Source: Arenicola marina (taxonomy: Eukaryota; Annelida; Polychaeta; Arenicolidae). From it: a stretch of 64,000 nucleotides of DNA. The stretch lies in contig OZ025255.1 in assembly GCA_964019135.1 (NCBI GenBank), positions 6,324,001 to 6,388,000 on the forward strand, written 5' to 3'. The translations under genes and the position numbers were made by a program. Positions 15,001-27,574 of this stretch are shown in pieces; the stretch's first letter is position 1, and each line of letters starts with the position of its first letter. A model generated the notes under the pieces. It was given only the letters and a program-made list of their open reading frames with translations. It was not told the origin of the DNA and ran no database searches.

Positions 15001-18000
15001 AGCTTGACCCCCCGCCCCACCCACACACACGCCTATAGCCTGACTGTCCGATCCATCCCACACCCGCCAATAGCTTGAGCGCCCGCCCCACCCACACACA
15101 CGCCTATAGCCTGATTGTCCGATCCATCCCACACCCGCCAATAGCTTGACCCCCCGCCCCACCCACACAAACGCCTACAACCTGACTGTCCGATCCATCC
15201 CACACCCACCAATAGCTTGAACCCCCGACCCACCCACACACACGCCTACAGCCTGACTGTCCGATCCATCCCACACCCGCCAATAGCTTGACCCCCCGCC
15301 CCACCCACACACACGCCTATGGCCTGACTGTCCGATCCATCCCACACCCGCCAATAGCTTGACCCCCGCCCCACCCACACACACGCCTACAGCCTGACTG
15401 TCCGATCCATCCCACACCCGCCTATAGCTTGACCCCCCGCCCCACCCACACACACGCCTACAGCCTGACTGTCCGATACATCCCACACGCCCCAATAGCT
15501 TGACTTCCCGCCCCACCCACACACACGCCTACAGCCTGACTGTCCGATCCATCCCACACCCGCCAATAGCTTGACCCCCCGCCCCACCCACACACACGCC
15601 TATAGCCTGACTGTCCGATCCATCGCCCACCCGCCAATAGCTTGACCCCGCGCCCCACCCACACACACGCCTATAGCCTGACTATCCGATCCATTCCACA
15701 CACGCCAATAGCTTGACCCGCCGCCCCACCCACACACACGCCTATAGCCTGACTGTCCGATCCATTCCACACCCTCAAATAGCTTGACCCCCCGCCCCAC
15801 CCACACACACGCCTATAGCCTGACTGTCTGATCCATCCCACACCCGCCAATAGCTTGACCCCCCGACCCACCCACACACACGCCTACAGCCTGACTGTCC
15901 GATCCACCCCACACCCGCCAATAGCTTGACCCCCCCGACCCACCCACACACACGCCTATAGCCTGACTGTCCGATCCATCCCACACCCGCCAATAGCTTG
16001 ACCCCCCGCCCCACCCACACAAACGCCTACAGCCTGACTGTCCGATCCATCCCACACCCGCCAATAGCTTGACCCCCCGACCCACCCACACACACGCCTA
16101 CAGCCTGACTGTCCGATCCATCCCACACCCGCCAATAGCTTGACCCCCCGCCCCACCCACACACACGCGTATAGCCTGATTGTCCGATCCATCCCACACC
16201 CGCCAATAGCTTGACCCCCCGCCCCACCCACACACACACCTATAGCCTGACTGTCCGATCCACCCCACACCCGCCAATAGCTTGAGCGCCCGCCCCACCC
16301 ACACACACGCCTATAGCGTGATTGTCCGATCCATCCCACACCCGCCAATAGCTTGACCCCCCGCCCCACCCACACAAACGCCTACAGACTGACTGTCCGA
16401 TCCATCCCGCACCCGCCAATAGCTTGACCCCCCGACCCACCCACACACACGCCTACAGCCTGACTATCCGATCCATTCCACACACGCCAATAGCTTGACC
16501 CGCCGCCCCACCCACACACACGCCTATAGCCTGACTGTCCGATCCATTCCACACCCTCAAATAGCTTGACCCCCCGCCCCACCCACACACACGCCTATAG
16601 CCTGACTGTCTGATCCATCCCACACCCGCCAATAGCTTGACCCCCCGACCCACCCACACACACGCCTACAGCCTGACTGTCCGATCCACCCCACACCCGC
16701 CAATAGCTTGACCCCCCCGACCCACCCACACACACGCCTATAGCCTGACTGTCCGATCCATCCCACACCCGCCAATAGCTTGACCCCCCGCCCCACCCAC
16801 ACAAACGCCTACAGCCTGACTGTCCGATCCATCCCACACCCGCCAATAGCTTGACCCCCCGACCCACCCACACACACGCCTACAGCCTGACTGTCCGATC
16901 CATCCCACACCCGCCAATAGCTTGACCCCCCGCCCCACCCACACACACGCGTATAGCCTGATTGTCCGATCCATCCCACACCCGCCAATAGCTTGACCCC
17001 CCGCCCCACCCACACACACACCTATAGCCTGACTGTCCGATCCACCCCACACCCGCCAATAGCTTGAGCGCCCGCCCCACCCACACACACGCCTATAGCG
17101 TGATTGTCCGATCCATCCCACACCCGCCAATAGCTTGACCCCCCGCCCCACCCACACAAACGCCTACAGACTGACTGTCCGATCCATCCCGCACCCGCCA
17201 ATAGCTTGACCCCCCGACCCACCCACACACACGCCTACAGCCTGACTGTCCGATCCATCCCACACCCGCCAATAGCTTGACCCCCCGCCCCACCCACACA
17301 CACGCCTATAGCCTGACTGTCCGATCCATCCCACACCCGCCAATAGCTTGACCCCCCGCCCCACCCACACACACGCCTATAGCCTGACTGTCCGATCCAT
17401 CCCACACCCGCCAATAGCTTGAGCGCCCGCCCCACCCACACACACGCCTATAGCCTGATTGTCCGATCCATCCCACACCCGCCAATAGCTTGACCCCCCG
17501 CCCCACCCACACAAACGCCTACAACCTGACTGTCCGATCCATCCCACACCCACCAATAGCTTGACCCCCCGACCCACCCACACACACGCCTACAGCCTGA
17601 CTGTCCGATCCATCCCACACCCGCCAATAGCTTGACCCCCCGCCCCACCCACACACACGCCTATGGCCTGACTGTCCGATCCATCCCACACCCGCCAATA
17701 GCTTGAACGCCCGCCCCACCCACACACACGCCTATAGCCTGATTGTCCGATCCATCCCACACCCGCCAATAGCTTGACCCCCCGCCCCACCCACACACAC
17801 GCCTATGGCCTGACTGTCCGATCCATCCCACACCCGCCAATAGCTTGAACGCCCGCCCCACCCACACACACGCCTATAGCCTGACTGTCCGATCCATCCC
17901 ACACCCGCCAATAGCTTGACCCACCGCCCCACCCACACACACGCCTACAGCCTGACTGTCCGATCCATCCCACACCCGCCAATAGCTTGACCCCCCGACG

Positions 18001-21000
18001 CACCCACACACACGCCTACAGCCTGACTGTCCGATCCATCCCACACCCGCCAATAGCTTGACCCCCCGCCCCACCCACACACACGCCTATGGCCTGACTG
18101 TCCGATCCATCCCACACCCGCCAATAGCTTGAACGCCCGCCCCACCCACACACACGCCTATAGCCTGACTGTCCGATCCATCCCACACCCGCCAATAGCT
18201 TGACCCACCGCCCCACCCACACACACGCCTACAGCCTGACTGTCCGATCCATCCCACACCCGCCAATAGCTTGACCCCACGACGCACCCACACACACGCC
18301 TACAGCCTGACTGTCCGATCCATCCCACACCCGCCAATAGCTTGACCCCCCGCTCCACCCACACACACGCCTATGGCCTGACTGTCCGATCCATCCCACA
18401 CCCGCCAATAGCTTGAACGCCCGCCCCACCCACACACACGCCTATAGCCTGATTGTCCGATCCATCCCACACCCCCCAATAGCCTAACCCCCCGCCCCTC
18501 CCACACACACGCCTATAGCCTGACTGTCCGATCCATCCCACACCCGCCAATAGCTTGACCCACCGCCCCACCCACACACACGCCTACAGCCTGACTGTCC
18601 GATCCATCCCACACCCGCCAATAGCTTGACCCCCCGACCCACCCACACACACGCCTACAGCCTGACTGTCCGATCCATCCCACACCCGCCAATAGCTTGA
18701 CCCCCCGACCCACCCACACACACGCCTACAGCCTGACTGTCCGATCCATCCCACACACGCCAATAGCTTGACCCCCCGCCCCACCCACACACACGCTGAT
18801 AGCCTGACTGTCCGATCCATCCCACACCCGTCAATAGCTTGTCCCCCCGCCCCACCCACACACACGCCTATAGCCTGACTGTCCGATCCATCCCACAACC
18901 GCCAATAGCTTGACCCCCCGCCCCACCCACACACACGCCTATAGCCTGACTGTCCCATCCATCCCACACCCGCCAATAGCTTGAGCGCCCGCCCCACCCA
19001 CACACACGCCTATAGCCTGATTGTCCGATCCATCCCACACCCGCCAATAGCTTGACCCCCCGCCCCACCCACACAAACGCCTACAGCCTGACTGTCCGAT
19101 CCATCCCACACCCGCCAATAGCTTGACCCCCCGACCCAACCACACACACGCCTACAGCCTGACTGTCCGATCCATCCCACTCCCGCCAATAGCTTGACCC
19201 CCCGCCCCACCCACACACACGCCTATAGCCTGACTGTCCGATCCATCACACACCCGCCAATAGCTTGAACGCCCGCCCCACCCACACACACGCCTATAGC
19301 CTGATTGTCCGATCCATCCCACACCCCCCAATAGCCTAACCCCCCGCCCCTCCCACACACACGCCTATAGCCTGACTGTCCGATCCATCCCACACCCGCC
19401 AATAGCTTGACCCACCGCCCCACCCACACACACGCCTACAGCCTGACTGTCCGATCCATCCCACACCCGCCAATAGCTTGACCCCCCGACCCACCCACAC
19501 ACACGCCTACAGCCTGACTGTCCGATCCATCCCACACCCGCCAATAGCTTGACCCCCCGACCCACCCACACACACGCCTACAGCCTGACTGTCCGATCCA
19601 TCCCACACCCGCCAATAGCTTGACCCCCCGCCCCACCCACACACACGCTGATAGCCTGACTGTCCGATCCATCCCACACCCGTCAATAGCTTGTCCCCCG
19701 GCCCCACCCACACACACGCCTATAGCCTGACTGTCCGATCCATCCCACACCCGCCAATAGCTTGACCCCCCGCCCCACCCACACACACGCCTATAACCTG
19801 ACTGTCCGATCCATCCCACACCCGCCAATAGCTTGACTCCCCGCCCCACCCACACACACGCCTACAGCCTGACTGTCCGATCCATCCCACACTCGCCAAT
19901 AGCTTGACCCCCCGCCCCACCCACACACACGCCTACAGCCTGACTGTCCGATCCATCCCACACCCGCCAATAGCTTGACCCCCCGCCCCACCCACACACA
20001 CGCCTACAGCCTGACTGTCCGATCCATCCCACACCCGCCAATAGCTTGACCCCCTGACCCACCCACACACACGCCTACAGCCTGACTGTCCGATCCATCC
20101 CACACCCGCCAATAGCTTGACCCCCCGACCCACCCACACACACGCCTACAGCCTGACTGTCCGATCCATCCCACACCCGCCAATAGCTTGACCCCCCGAC
20201 CCACCCACACACACGCCTACAGCCTGACTGTCCGATCCATCCCACACCCGCCAATAGCTTGACCCCCCGCCCCTCCCACACACACGCCTACAGCCTGACT
20301 GTCCGATCCATCCCACACCCGCCAATAGCTTGACCCCCCGCCCCACCCACACACACGCCTATAGCCTGACTGTCCGATCCATCCCACACCCGCCAATAGC
20401 TTGACCCCCCGCCCCACCCACACACACGCCTACAGCCTGACTATCCGATCCATCCCACGCCCGCCAATAGCTTGACCCCCCGCCCCACCCACACACACGC
20501 CTATAGCCTGACTGTCCGATCCATCCCACGCCCGCCAATAGCTTGACCCCCCGCCCCACCCACACACACGCCAATAGCCGGACTGTCCGATCCATCCCAC
20601 ACCCGCCAATAGCTTGAACTCCCGCCCCACCCACACACACGCCTATAGCCTGACTGTCCGATCCATCCCACACCCGCCAATAGCTTGACCCCCCGACCCA
20701 CCCACACACACGCCTACAGCCTGACTGTCCGATCCATCCCACACCCGCCAATAGCTTGACCCCCCGCCCCACCCACACACACGCTGATAGCCTGACTGTC
20801 CGATCCATCCCACACCCGCCAATAGCTTGACCCCCCGACCCACCCACACACACGCCTACAGCCTGACTGTCCGATCCATCCCACACCCGCCAATAGCTTG
20901 ACCCCCCGCCCCACCCACACACACGCGTATAGCCTGACTGTCCGATCCATCCCACACCCGCCAAATGCTTGACCCCCCGCCCCACCCACACACACACCTA

Positions 21001-22257
21001 TAGCCTGACTGTCCGATCCATCCCACACCCGCCAATAGCATGAGCGCTAGGCCCCACCCACACACACGCCTATAGCCTGATTGTCCGATCCATCCCGCAC
21101 CCGCCAATAGCTTGACCCCCCGACCCACCCACACACACGCCTACAGCCTGACTGTCCGATCCATCCCACACCCGCCAATAGCTTGACCCCCCGCCCCACC
21201 CACACACACGCCTATAGCCTGACTGTCCGATCCATCCCACACCCGCCAATAGCTTGACCCCCCGCCCCACCCACACAAGCGCCTATAGCCTGACTGTCCG
21301 ATCCATCCCACACCCGCCAATAGCTTGACCCCCCGCCCCACCCACACACACGCCTACAGCCTAACTGTCCGATCCATCCCACACACCCCAATAGCTTTAC
21401 CCCCCGCCCCACCCACACACACGCCTACAGCCTGACTGTCCGATCCATCCCACACCCGCCAATAGCTTGACCCCCCGCCCCACCCACACACACGCTTATA
21501 GCCTGACTGTCCGATCCATCCCACACCCGCCAATAGCTTGACCCCCCGCCCCATCCACACATACGCCTATAGCCTGACTGTCCGATCCATCCCTCACCCG
21601 CCAATAGCTTGACTCCCCGCCCCACCCACACATACGCCTACAGCCTGACTGTCCGATCCATCCCACACCCGCCAATAGCTTGACCCCCCGCCCCACCCAC
21701 GCACACGCCTATAGCCTGACTGTCCGATCCATCCCACACCCGCCAATAGCTTGACCCCCCGCCCCACCCACACAAGCGCCTATAGCCTGACTGTCCGATC
21801 CATCCCACACCCGCCAATAGCTTGACCCCCCGCCCCACCCACACACACGCCTACAGCCTAACTGTCCGATCCATCCCACACACCCCAATAGCTTTACCCC
21901 CCGCCCCACCCACACACACGCCTACAGCCTGACTGTCCGATCCATCCCACACCCGCCAATAGCTTGACCCCCCGCCCCACCCACACACACGCTTATAGCC
22001 TGACTGTCCGATCCATCCCACACCCGCCAATAGCTTGACCCCCCGCCCCATCCACACATACGCCTATAGCCTGACTGTCCGATCCATCCCTCACCCGCCA
22101 ATAGCTTGACTCCCCGCCCCACCCACACATACGCCTACAGCCTGACTGTCCGATCCATCCCACACCCGCCAATAGCTTGACCCCCCGCCCCACCCACGCA
22201 CACGCCTATAGCCTGACTGTCCGATCCATCCCACACCCGCCAATAGCTTGAGCGCCC
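1..22257. repeat. 71-bp satellite array (~313 units), dimer of two ~35-bp monomers
   Basis: A continuous head-to-tail array of 71-bp units that starts outside the window. Each unit has two diverged halves. Half A (35 bp) begins CTGTCCGATCCATCCC and ends GCCAATAGCTTGA. Half B (36 bp) is C-rich with a CACACACA stretch and ends GCCTATAGCCTGA. The halves share the core GCC[A/T]ATAGC[T/C]TGA, so the 71-mer is a dimer of an older monomer. Units differ by scattered substitutions and 1-3 bp indels, and the variants recur in blocks of 5, 7, 10, 11, 12, 22, 50 and more units. Strong C-over-G strand bias. The 68-189-residue minus-strand frames (for example MWVGRGVKLLAGVGW...) arise because 3 x 71 bp returns to frame, and are not genes. 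Confidence 0.98.
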
Positions 22258-22375
22258 GCGCAAGCGCGCAAATAGCCTGACTCACACCACATATTAGCCT
22301 GACCGCCCGCCTCACTCACGCAATGCAATAGTCTGACACCCGCCCGCCCCACTCTACGCGCTAATAGCCACATTA
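22258..22375. repeat. Degenerate single-monomer edge of the satellite
   Basis: The 71-bp dimer stops after 22257. It is followed by irregular, diverged half-size units that keep only the AATAGCCTGA-like core: near 22271-22280, 22293-22302, 22327-22336 and 22363-22370, spaced about 22-35 bp. They read as monomers left at the array margin, outside the zone that homogenises the dimers. Confidence 0.75.
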
Positions 22376-23395
22376 AATAGGTACGGGCTTTTCTTTTAAG
22401 CTAATCTAGGTCTTTCTAAGTTAATATGTAATTTGTAGTGACACCTCATAAAAATCAGGAAAAAAACAATATCTGCAATGTATATGTTGGTACATTATTT
22501 CTGCGGAACGGGGCGCACGCATGAACGCATGTATTCAGAACATTATTAGCCTGTTATAATTGTTGCATAAGCGCTATCAGCGTAAACACAACATAAGCGC
22601 CATTTTAAATTAAAGACCCCAACAACGATTAGCTTCCGTGTTTATACAACAAAATGTTATGCGCGGCCAGGCGTGGATCGGTGGCTTTATGGGCCTTCTC
22701 TTATGGTTGATGAGAGCGCAGGAGGAGTAAAAATAAGAGTGTTTAAAACGTTATGCACCCCGCATAACGTGCCGTTCCCTCTGCTTTGCATAGAAAGCGG
22801 TTTTTGACCAAGCACACCGGTAGCGAGCAGCAACGAGCAAAGCGGTTTTGACCAAGCGCACCACCACCAAGCAGGGCGTTAATTGCCCCGCCGGTTTCCC
22901 ACACACAACGGTTCTTTTTCCCTTAAATAAAAATGGTAGAGTTAGACATAAAAACTGCAGCGTGCTGCAGATGACTTAGTCTGTATCAATGAATATGTAA
23001 TATACAATTGTTATTTTGTCGGTGATTATTCAAGTCAGTCTAAAAATAGATTTACCAGGTCATGCGAGTGTATACGTAAAATCATTGTAAAATCAGTGGC
23101 AAGGAGGCAGAGTAAAATAAATAGTAATTATATACAATATATACATGTACAGCTGAATGGTGGGGGGTCCGGGTCAAGTTCCTGGAGCGAGGCTGATTGG
23201 CCTTCCATCTTCTGTCATTTGGGGGGCGTGGTCGTCCGGACAGCAGGGTGGATGGTGGCTGAAGTATTGATGGGTTAATGCAACATATTATTTCCAAGCT
23301 GTTCCCCAAGGGATACAGCCGGATTTCTCCGAAAAGTCGCGCTTTGCCATCCATCCGACCGGGTCCCCAGCTCAGTAGTTAGTTGGACCAGGAGG
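22376..23395. other. Non-coding spacer between satellite and LINE
   Basis: No gene recognised. It contains a short local duplication near 22797-22866 (GCGGTTTT[T]GACCAAGC followed by CACC) and an AT-rich stretch around 23110-23150. The right part (about 23080-23395) may already be LINE 3' untranslated sequence, since no poly(T) block or target duplication marks the LINE end. Confidence 0.5.
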
Positions 23396-23749
23396 GGGGA
23401 GTGGACTAGGAGGGAGGGTGGGAGAGGGATAGCGGTTTTAGGTTGAGGTCGGGGCGGGCCGAGGGTTTTTTGTCGATTGGGCCGTTTAGCCTATAGATAT
23501 TTTTGTTTAGACTGGCTCAGGCGCCACGTAGGGTGGGGGGGGTCTTTTAAGGCGATGGGAATTTCCTTATGCCTGTCACTGCCGACCAGACCCTGCTGTA
23601 ATCGGTAGTGGGAGGCGGGGTGGTTGGGGAGGGGGGTGGGCGCATAGCTTCCGACTGGCCTCAGCTGACGTCGGTAGCGGAGTGGGGGGGGGGGGTTAGC
23701 TTTTGACCAGCCTCAACTGACTTCGATAGTTTAGCGGGGGGGGCATTTC

Positions 23750-25437
23750 TTAGTTAAAATGGATGTGCTCTTGCACTAAGTGTTGCATTAGTTCGCTTTG
23801 ACCGAAGCGAATGAGTGCCTTTGCTTTTAGCTCTGCTAGTCTCTCTTTTATGGGGGTGATACCTGCAAGCTCATATAGGGTGCTAGGTCTGGTGATCAGG
23901 GGCTTTCGCAAGGCTACTCTGAGGGCTTTGTTTTCCAGGATCTGGAGTTCATTTAGCCTGGAGGGGGGAAGGTCGGCAGTTAGTACGCTGCTGTATTCCA
24001 TAACCGGGCGAATGAAGGTCTTATAGAGCATAACTAGGGTTTTTGGGTTGGCCCCCCAGTTAGTGCCTCTGATTCTCCTCATGAGGCCGATCCTTGCTCT
24101 TGATATTTTTGATGTGACCGGCCATGGTAAGCTTCCAATCCATGGTAACTCCCAGAAGCGTGACTTCCTTTACCCCCTCGAGTTTAGTGCGATAGAGGTA
24201 CAGTGGGGTAAGGTCACGTGTTTTTTTGTTAGTAAATAAGATAAACTGGGTTTTACGGGCATTTAGCTTTACTCGCCAGAGAGCGCACCAGTCCTCTAGC
24301 TCGTCCAGCTCTCTCTGGAGGGCGGGCATGATAAATCGTGGGTTTATATTAATTGACCATAGACCCAAATCGTCAGCAAACTGAGACTTGGAGGAGCGGT
24401 TAGTGGGGTTGTTAGGGATGTCGTTGACATAGATCAGAAATAAGAGGGGGCTCAGAACAGAACCTTGGGGGGTACCGGCGTTTAGGACTACTTCGTCTGA
24501 TAGGGCATCACCTACTCTAACTTTTATGGTTCTGGCGTTTAGGAAAGAAGATAGAATTCGTGTTAGCTTTGTGGGCAGACCCAGTTTTAGTAGTTTATAT
24601 TTTATGCCGTCGTGCCACACGGAGTCGAACGCTTTTTCCACATCTAGCAGGATGGCCCCGGCTGACCATTTGTTTGTTAGACACTTTTTAACGGTACTGC
24701 CGAGTCTGTAGATGTGTTCGGTGGCTTCCATGCCTTTGCGATAAGCTCTCTGCCATTTGTTGAAGAAGTTTCTCTCGTTTAGATGAGAGGTTAGTCTGGC
24801 AGAGAGGATCTTCTCAAAGAGTTTGCCTAGGCACTTTATTAGAATGATGGGGCCGAAGTTTATTGGGACTGAGTGGTCCTTTTTGGGTTTGGGGATCATG
24901 GTGCCGATCGCTGATTTCCACGTTTTAGGGTAGTAACCTATGGTTAGGCAGGCGTTATATATGTTTTTTACGGACTGGACGGTGTCATCTGGGAGTTTTT
25001 TAATGAGGAGATAGGAAATCCTGTCTTCTCCGGGGGCAGACTTCAGTTTTAGGGTTTTTGCTATGTCAGCAATCTCCTTGGTAGAGATCGGAGCCACAGC
25101 TGGGTCGTTATCACCGTTCTCTTCTGAGGGGTCAGTTTTTAGGTTTAGCGAATCGGCTTCGTTACGAACGAATTCTTCGACTTCCTCTTTAAAGTCGTCG
25201 TCGAAGTTTGGACCTTCGTGGGTGTTATGGATGTGGGAAAGAGAAGTGGCGAAGGTATCGGCGGCCTCTTCGTTGCTGCTAGTGCAACTGCCGTCTGGAA
25301 GTTTGAGGGTGGGAGTCTTGTGGGATTTCTTTTTATTGCCAGTGAGGCGGTTGAAAGTCGCCCAGAACTTTTTCCCAGAGGTAGAGTTGAGAGAGGAGGT
25401 GGCAGCTTGCCATTGGTTCTGACGAAAGCGTTTTATT
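23750..25437 (-). pseudogene. LINE ORF2, 3' part: reverse transcriptase and C-terminal domain
   Basis: Translates from the insertion edge at 25437 down to the TAA at 23750-23752. RT motifs in order: SAPGEDRIS (fingers), MIPKPKKD, LLDVEKAFDSVWHD (motif A aspartate), AGTPQGSVLSPLLF (motif B), QFADDLGLW (motif C, FADD at 24369-24380), then LLGVTMDWKLTMAGHI (motif E/thumb). The C-terminal part, RPSTLYELAGITPIKERL, is a Jockey-type post-RT domain. A one-base frameshift near 24095 moves the last ~110 residues into the next frame. One RT position is unusual: INFGPIILIK stands where YRPISLL is expected. No RNase H domain follows. The non-coding stretch 23396-23749, rich in G runs on the plus strand, is probably the 3' UTR. 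Confidence 0.9.
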
Positions 25438-25529
25438 ACTGACAGAAGTTGAAAACTTCTGTCAGTATAGTACTATGTTCGGTTTGTAAATTTATTTGTT
25501 ACTGACAGAAGTTGAAAACTTCTGTCAGT
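25438..25529 (+). other. Duplicated 5' terminal hairpin of unit 1
   Basis: Two copies, 63 bp apart, of a perfect 29-nt palindrome (25438-25466 and 25501-25529): 13-nt arms ACTGACAGAAGTT / AACTTCTGTCAGT with loop GAA. The first 11 nt are the inverse of the internal repeat at each 3' end (for example 31033-31043). Unit 2 has one copy (31068-31096); unit 3 has none. Confidence 0.9.
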
Positions 25530-25685
25530 ATAGTACTATGTTCGGTTTGTAAATTTGTAAATTAGTTTGTTTGTTTGTTTGTTTGTCATCGCATTGTAGG
25601 GCGCATCGTTACATGTAGGATTGCTATATTGCACCTAGAGATAGATATGAAAAATTGTGAGGCTAAGTTCGTTAACGGTGTATGT

Positions 25686-25704
25686 AGGTCAAAGGTCAAG
25701 GTCA
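25686..25704 (+). promoter_or_regulatory. Triple AGGTCA direct repeat, unit 1
   Basis: Three nuclear-receptor half-sites in direct orientation, AGGTCA-A-AGGTCA-AGGTCA (a DR1 overlapping a DR0). The motif is kept exactly in all three units. In animals a DR1 can bind RXR, HNF4 or COUP-TF-type receptors; activity here is not shown. Confidence 0.55.
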
Positions 25705-26020
25705 CAGCGATTTTTTGAAAAAATAACGTAAAACGCTCATATCTCCGTTAATATTAGAGCTAGAGACGTCGGATCAGTTTCATAACGTGCTACTAGATAC
25801 GGCGCAACTTTCATACATTGTTCACTTTTTGACGCGTCATACTCATTTTCGAGGAAAACGTCGTTTTATGTTTTTCGAAAAACGCAAAATATGACCTTGA
25901 ACGGCTTTTCTATAGTTTGACCCATTTCGGTTAAAGATATCACTCTATGCCTCTAACACGTCATAGAAATATGGATGACAATAAGTTTTGTGAAATCTGA
26001 GATTTCGCGGATACGTGCTA

Positions 26021-27078
26021 TGACGTCACGGTGACGTCACTTCCGGTACATTAAAAAAATCGCCAAAAATCGGAAAAAAATCACAAAAAACTGCGAGTGG
26101 ACTCATCTTGCGTCAAATGTGGTCCTATGTTTGCTTGTAACATAAAAACGGTATGTTCCTATCTTACTTCCCATTCTAGAGCTGGCGCAAAATTCTCTAT
26201 GGGAATCTCCATGTTAAAAACCTCAATCCTTTATCATTACAGTCACACTTTGTCGCATAATTCAGAAGTGCCTTTTTCAAACAGTACACAAAAAAATTAC
26301 GTACTGTAAGACGGTACCCAGCAGAGGTTATCCATTGCCTGTGTGATTCGACCCGGAAATGACGTCACAGGAAATTGTCAAATATTTCCCCATTGTGAAA
26401 GATAGGGATTTTTGGCGCTTGCAGGGGATCCCACGGGCGTCCTATTGAAGCCATCGCTCTATGCTTTCAGTTGTAGATGGACACTAGTGGGATGAGCCAT
26501 TACCTATAAACACGGCGATATAGCCCTGTAACTTTTCGGTATATAGTCGAACGCGTTTAACATGGGACCCTATGGAGATAATCAAACTTACTTCAATATG
26601 ACGTACTTCCGGTTGAGCGATTTCACTTCGCTTTACCACAGTGCTAGATGTGGATGAGTATAAGAGACTCAGGGTAGGCTGACGGCAAACGTTAGTCTCA
26701 GTTTCGTTTCCATGGCAACCGAAGATTTTCCCAATGATAAAGTATACAAATTCCCTCTAATTTGGAAAATTCGTCAAAAATCGAAAAAACTAGCTACACC
26801 TTCGATCTTTCCGTATAATGGTAGGGAAGATATGTCTCCAGATTACTATTGGCAGTAAAGCATTATTATCTTTTACATCTTATCTGCAGAGTCTTTTCTT
26901 CGTCTGCTCGTTTTTCACTTATCCGTAATGGTGAAGAATAGCAATTTTCGGTAATTAGGTGAAGCTATATCTGAAGAACTAACAGACCTACCGCCGTTCT
27001 AATCAACGTTTTGGATTGAGGGCATAAATGTTTGTGTTTAGATATTTGGACGTTGCCGTGCGTCATGCCATGACGTCA
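26021..27078 (+). promoter_or_regulatory. CRE-like TGACGTCA palindromes in unit 1 leader
   Basis: Exact TGACGTCA octamers at 26021, 26032, 26360 and 27071. The second is followed by CTTCCGG, an ETS-type core. Such octamers are CREB/ATF sites in animals. The same positions are occupied in the other units. Confidence 0.5.
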
Positions 27079-27269
27079 CCATAACGTGATCGCTCTTGAG
27101 AAGGAAATTTCATGTTCACTTAAACTCTAATATAGCATTAAATTGGCGAGCGGAAGATGCCTTACACGACGCGATCCTCACGTCACCGGCACAAACAACG
27201 GTTTTACGTGTAATTCCGTTAATATCTGTTAATGCTCATTGCACATTGCTCAAAATAGAGCCTGCGGTG

Positions 27270-27562
27270 CGCACGTTGTCGGATGAATGCGCGATTTGGC
27301 TCAAATGTCCCGTTATACGCTCTGTTTAGTCCGAATTGTCCCCCGTATAGGCGCTGTTTATCCAAAATTGCCCCCTATATGCGCTGTTCAGCTCAAATGG
27401 CCGGGTATATTCGCTATTTAGCCCAAATTGCCCGTTATACGCGCTGTTTAACCCAAATTGCCCGTTAGATGCCCAGTGTACCTCAAATTCCCGGTTATAC
27501 CTGCTATTTAGCCCAAATTGCCCGTTATGTCCGATATTTAGCTCAAATTGCCCGCCGAAAGC
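27270..27562 (+). repeat. ~30-bp minisatellite, unit 1
   Basis: About nine degenerate copies of a 28-32 bp unit of the form GCTATTTAGCCCAAATTG followed by CCCGTTATACGC. The same family appears in unit 2 (shortened) and unit 3, and a diverged form recurs in each unit's tail (here 30690-30930). Confidence 0.85.
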
Positions 27563-27574
27563 TCTAATTTTTGA

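Noticed and set aside
1-22257. CRISPR-like regular repeat
   Set aside because: There are no unique spacers; the whole 71-bp unit repeats, and the sequence is eukaryotic.
61-22315. Hundreds of 60-212 residue minus-strand frames (VGRGVKLLAGVGW...)
   Set aside because: They repeat every 71 bp in all three frames, lack any domain and follow from a repeat with few stops; not genes.
26097-26309. ~70-residue frame shared by units 1 and 2 (31658-31876)
   Set aside because: It opens at GTG, is not kept in unit 3, and has no domain.
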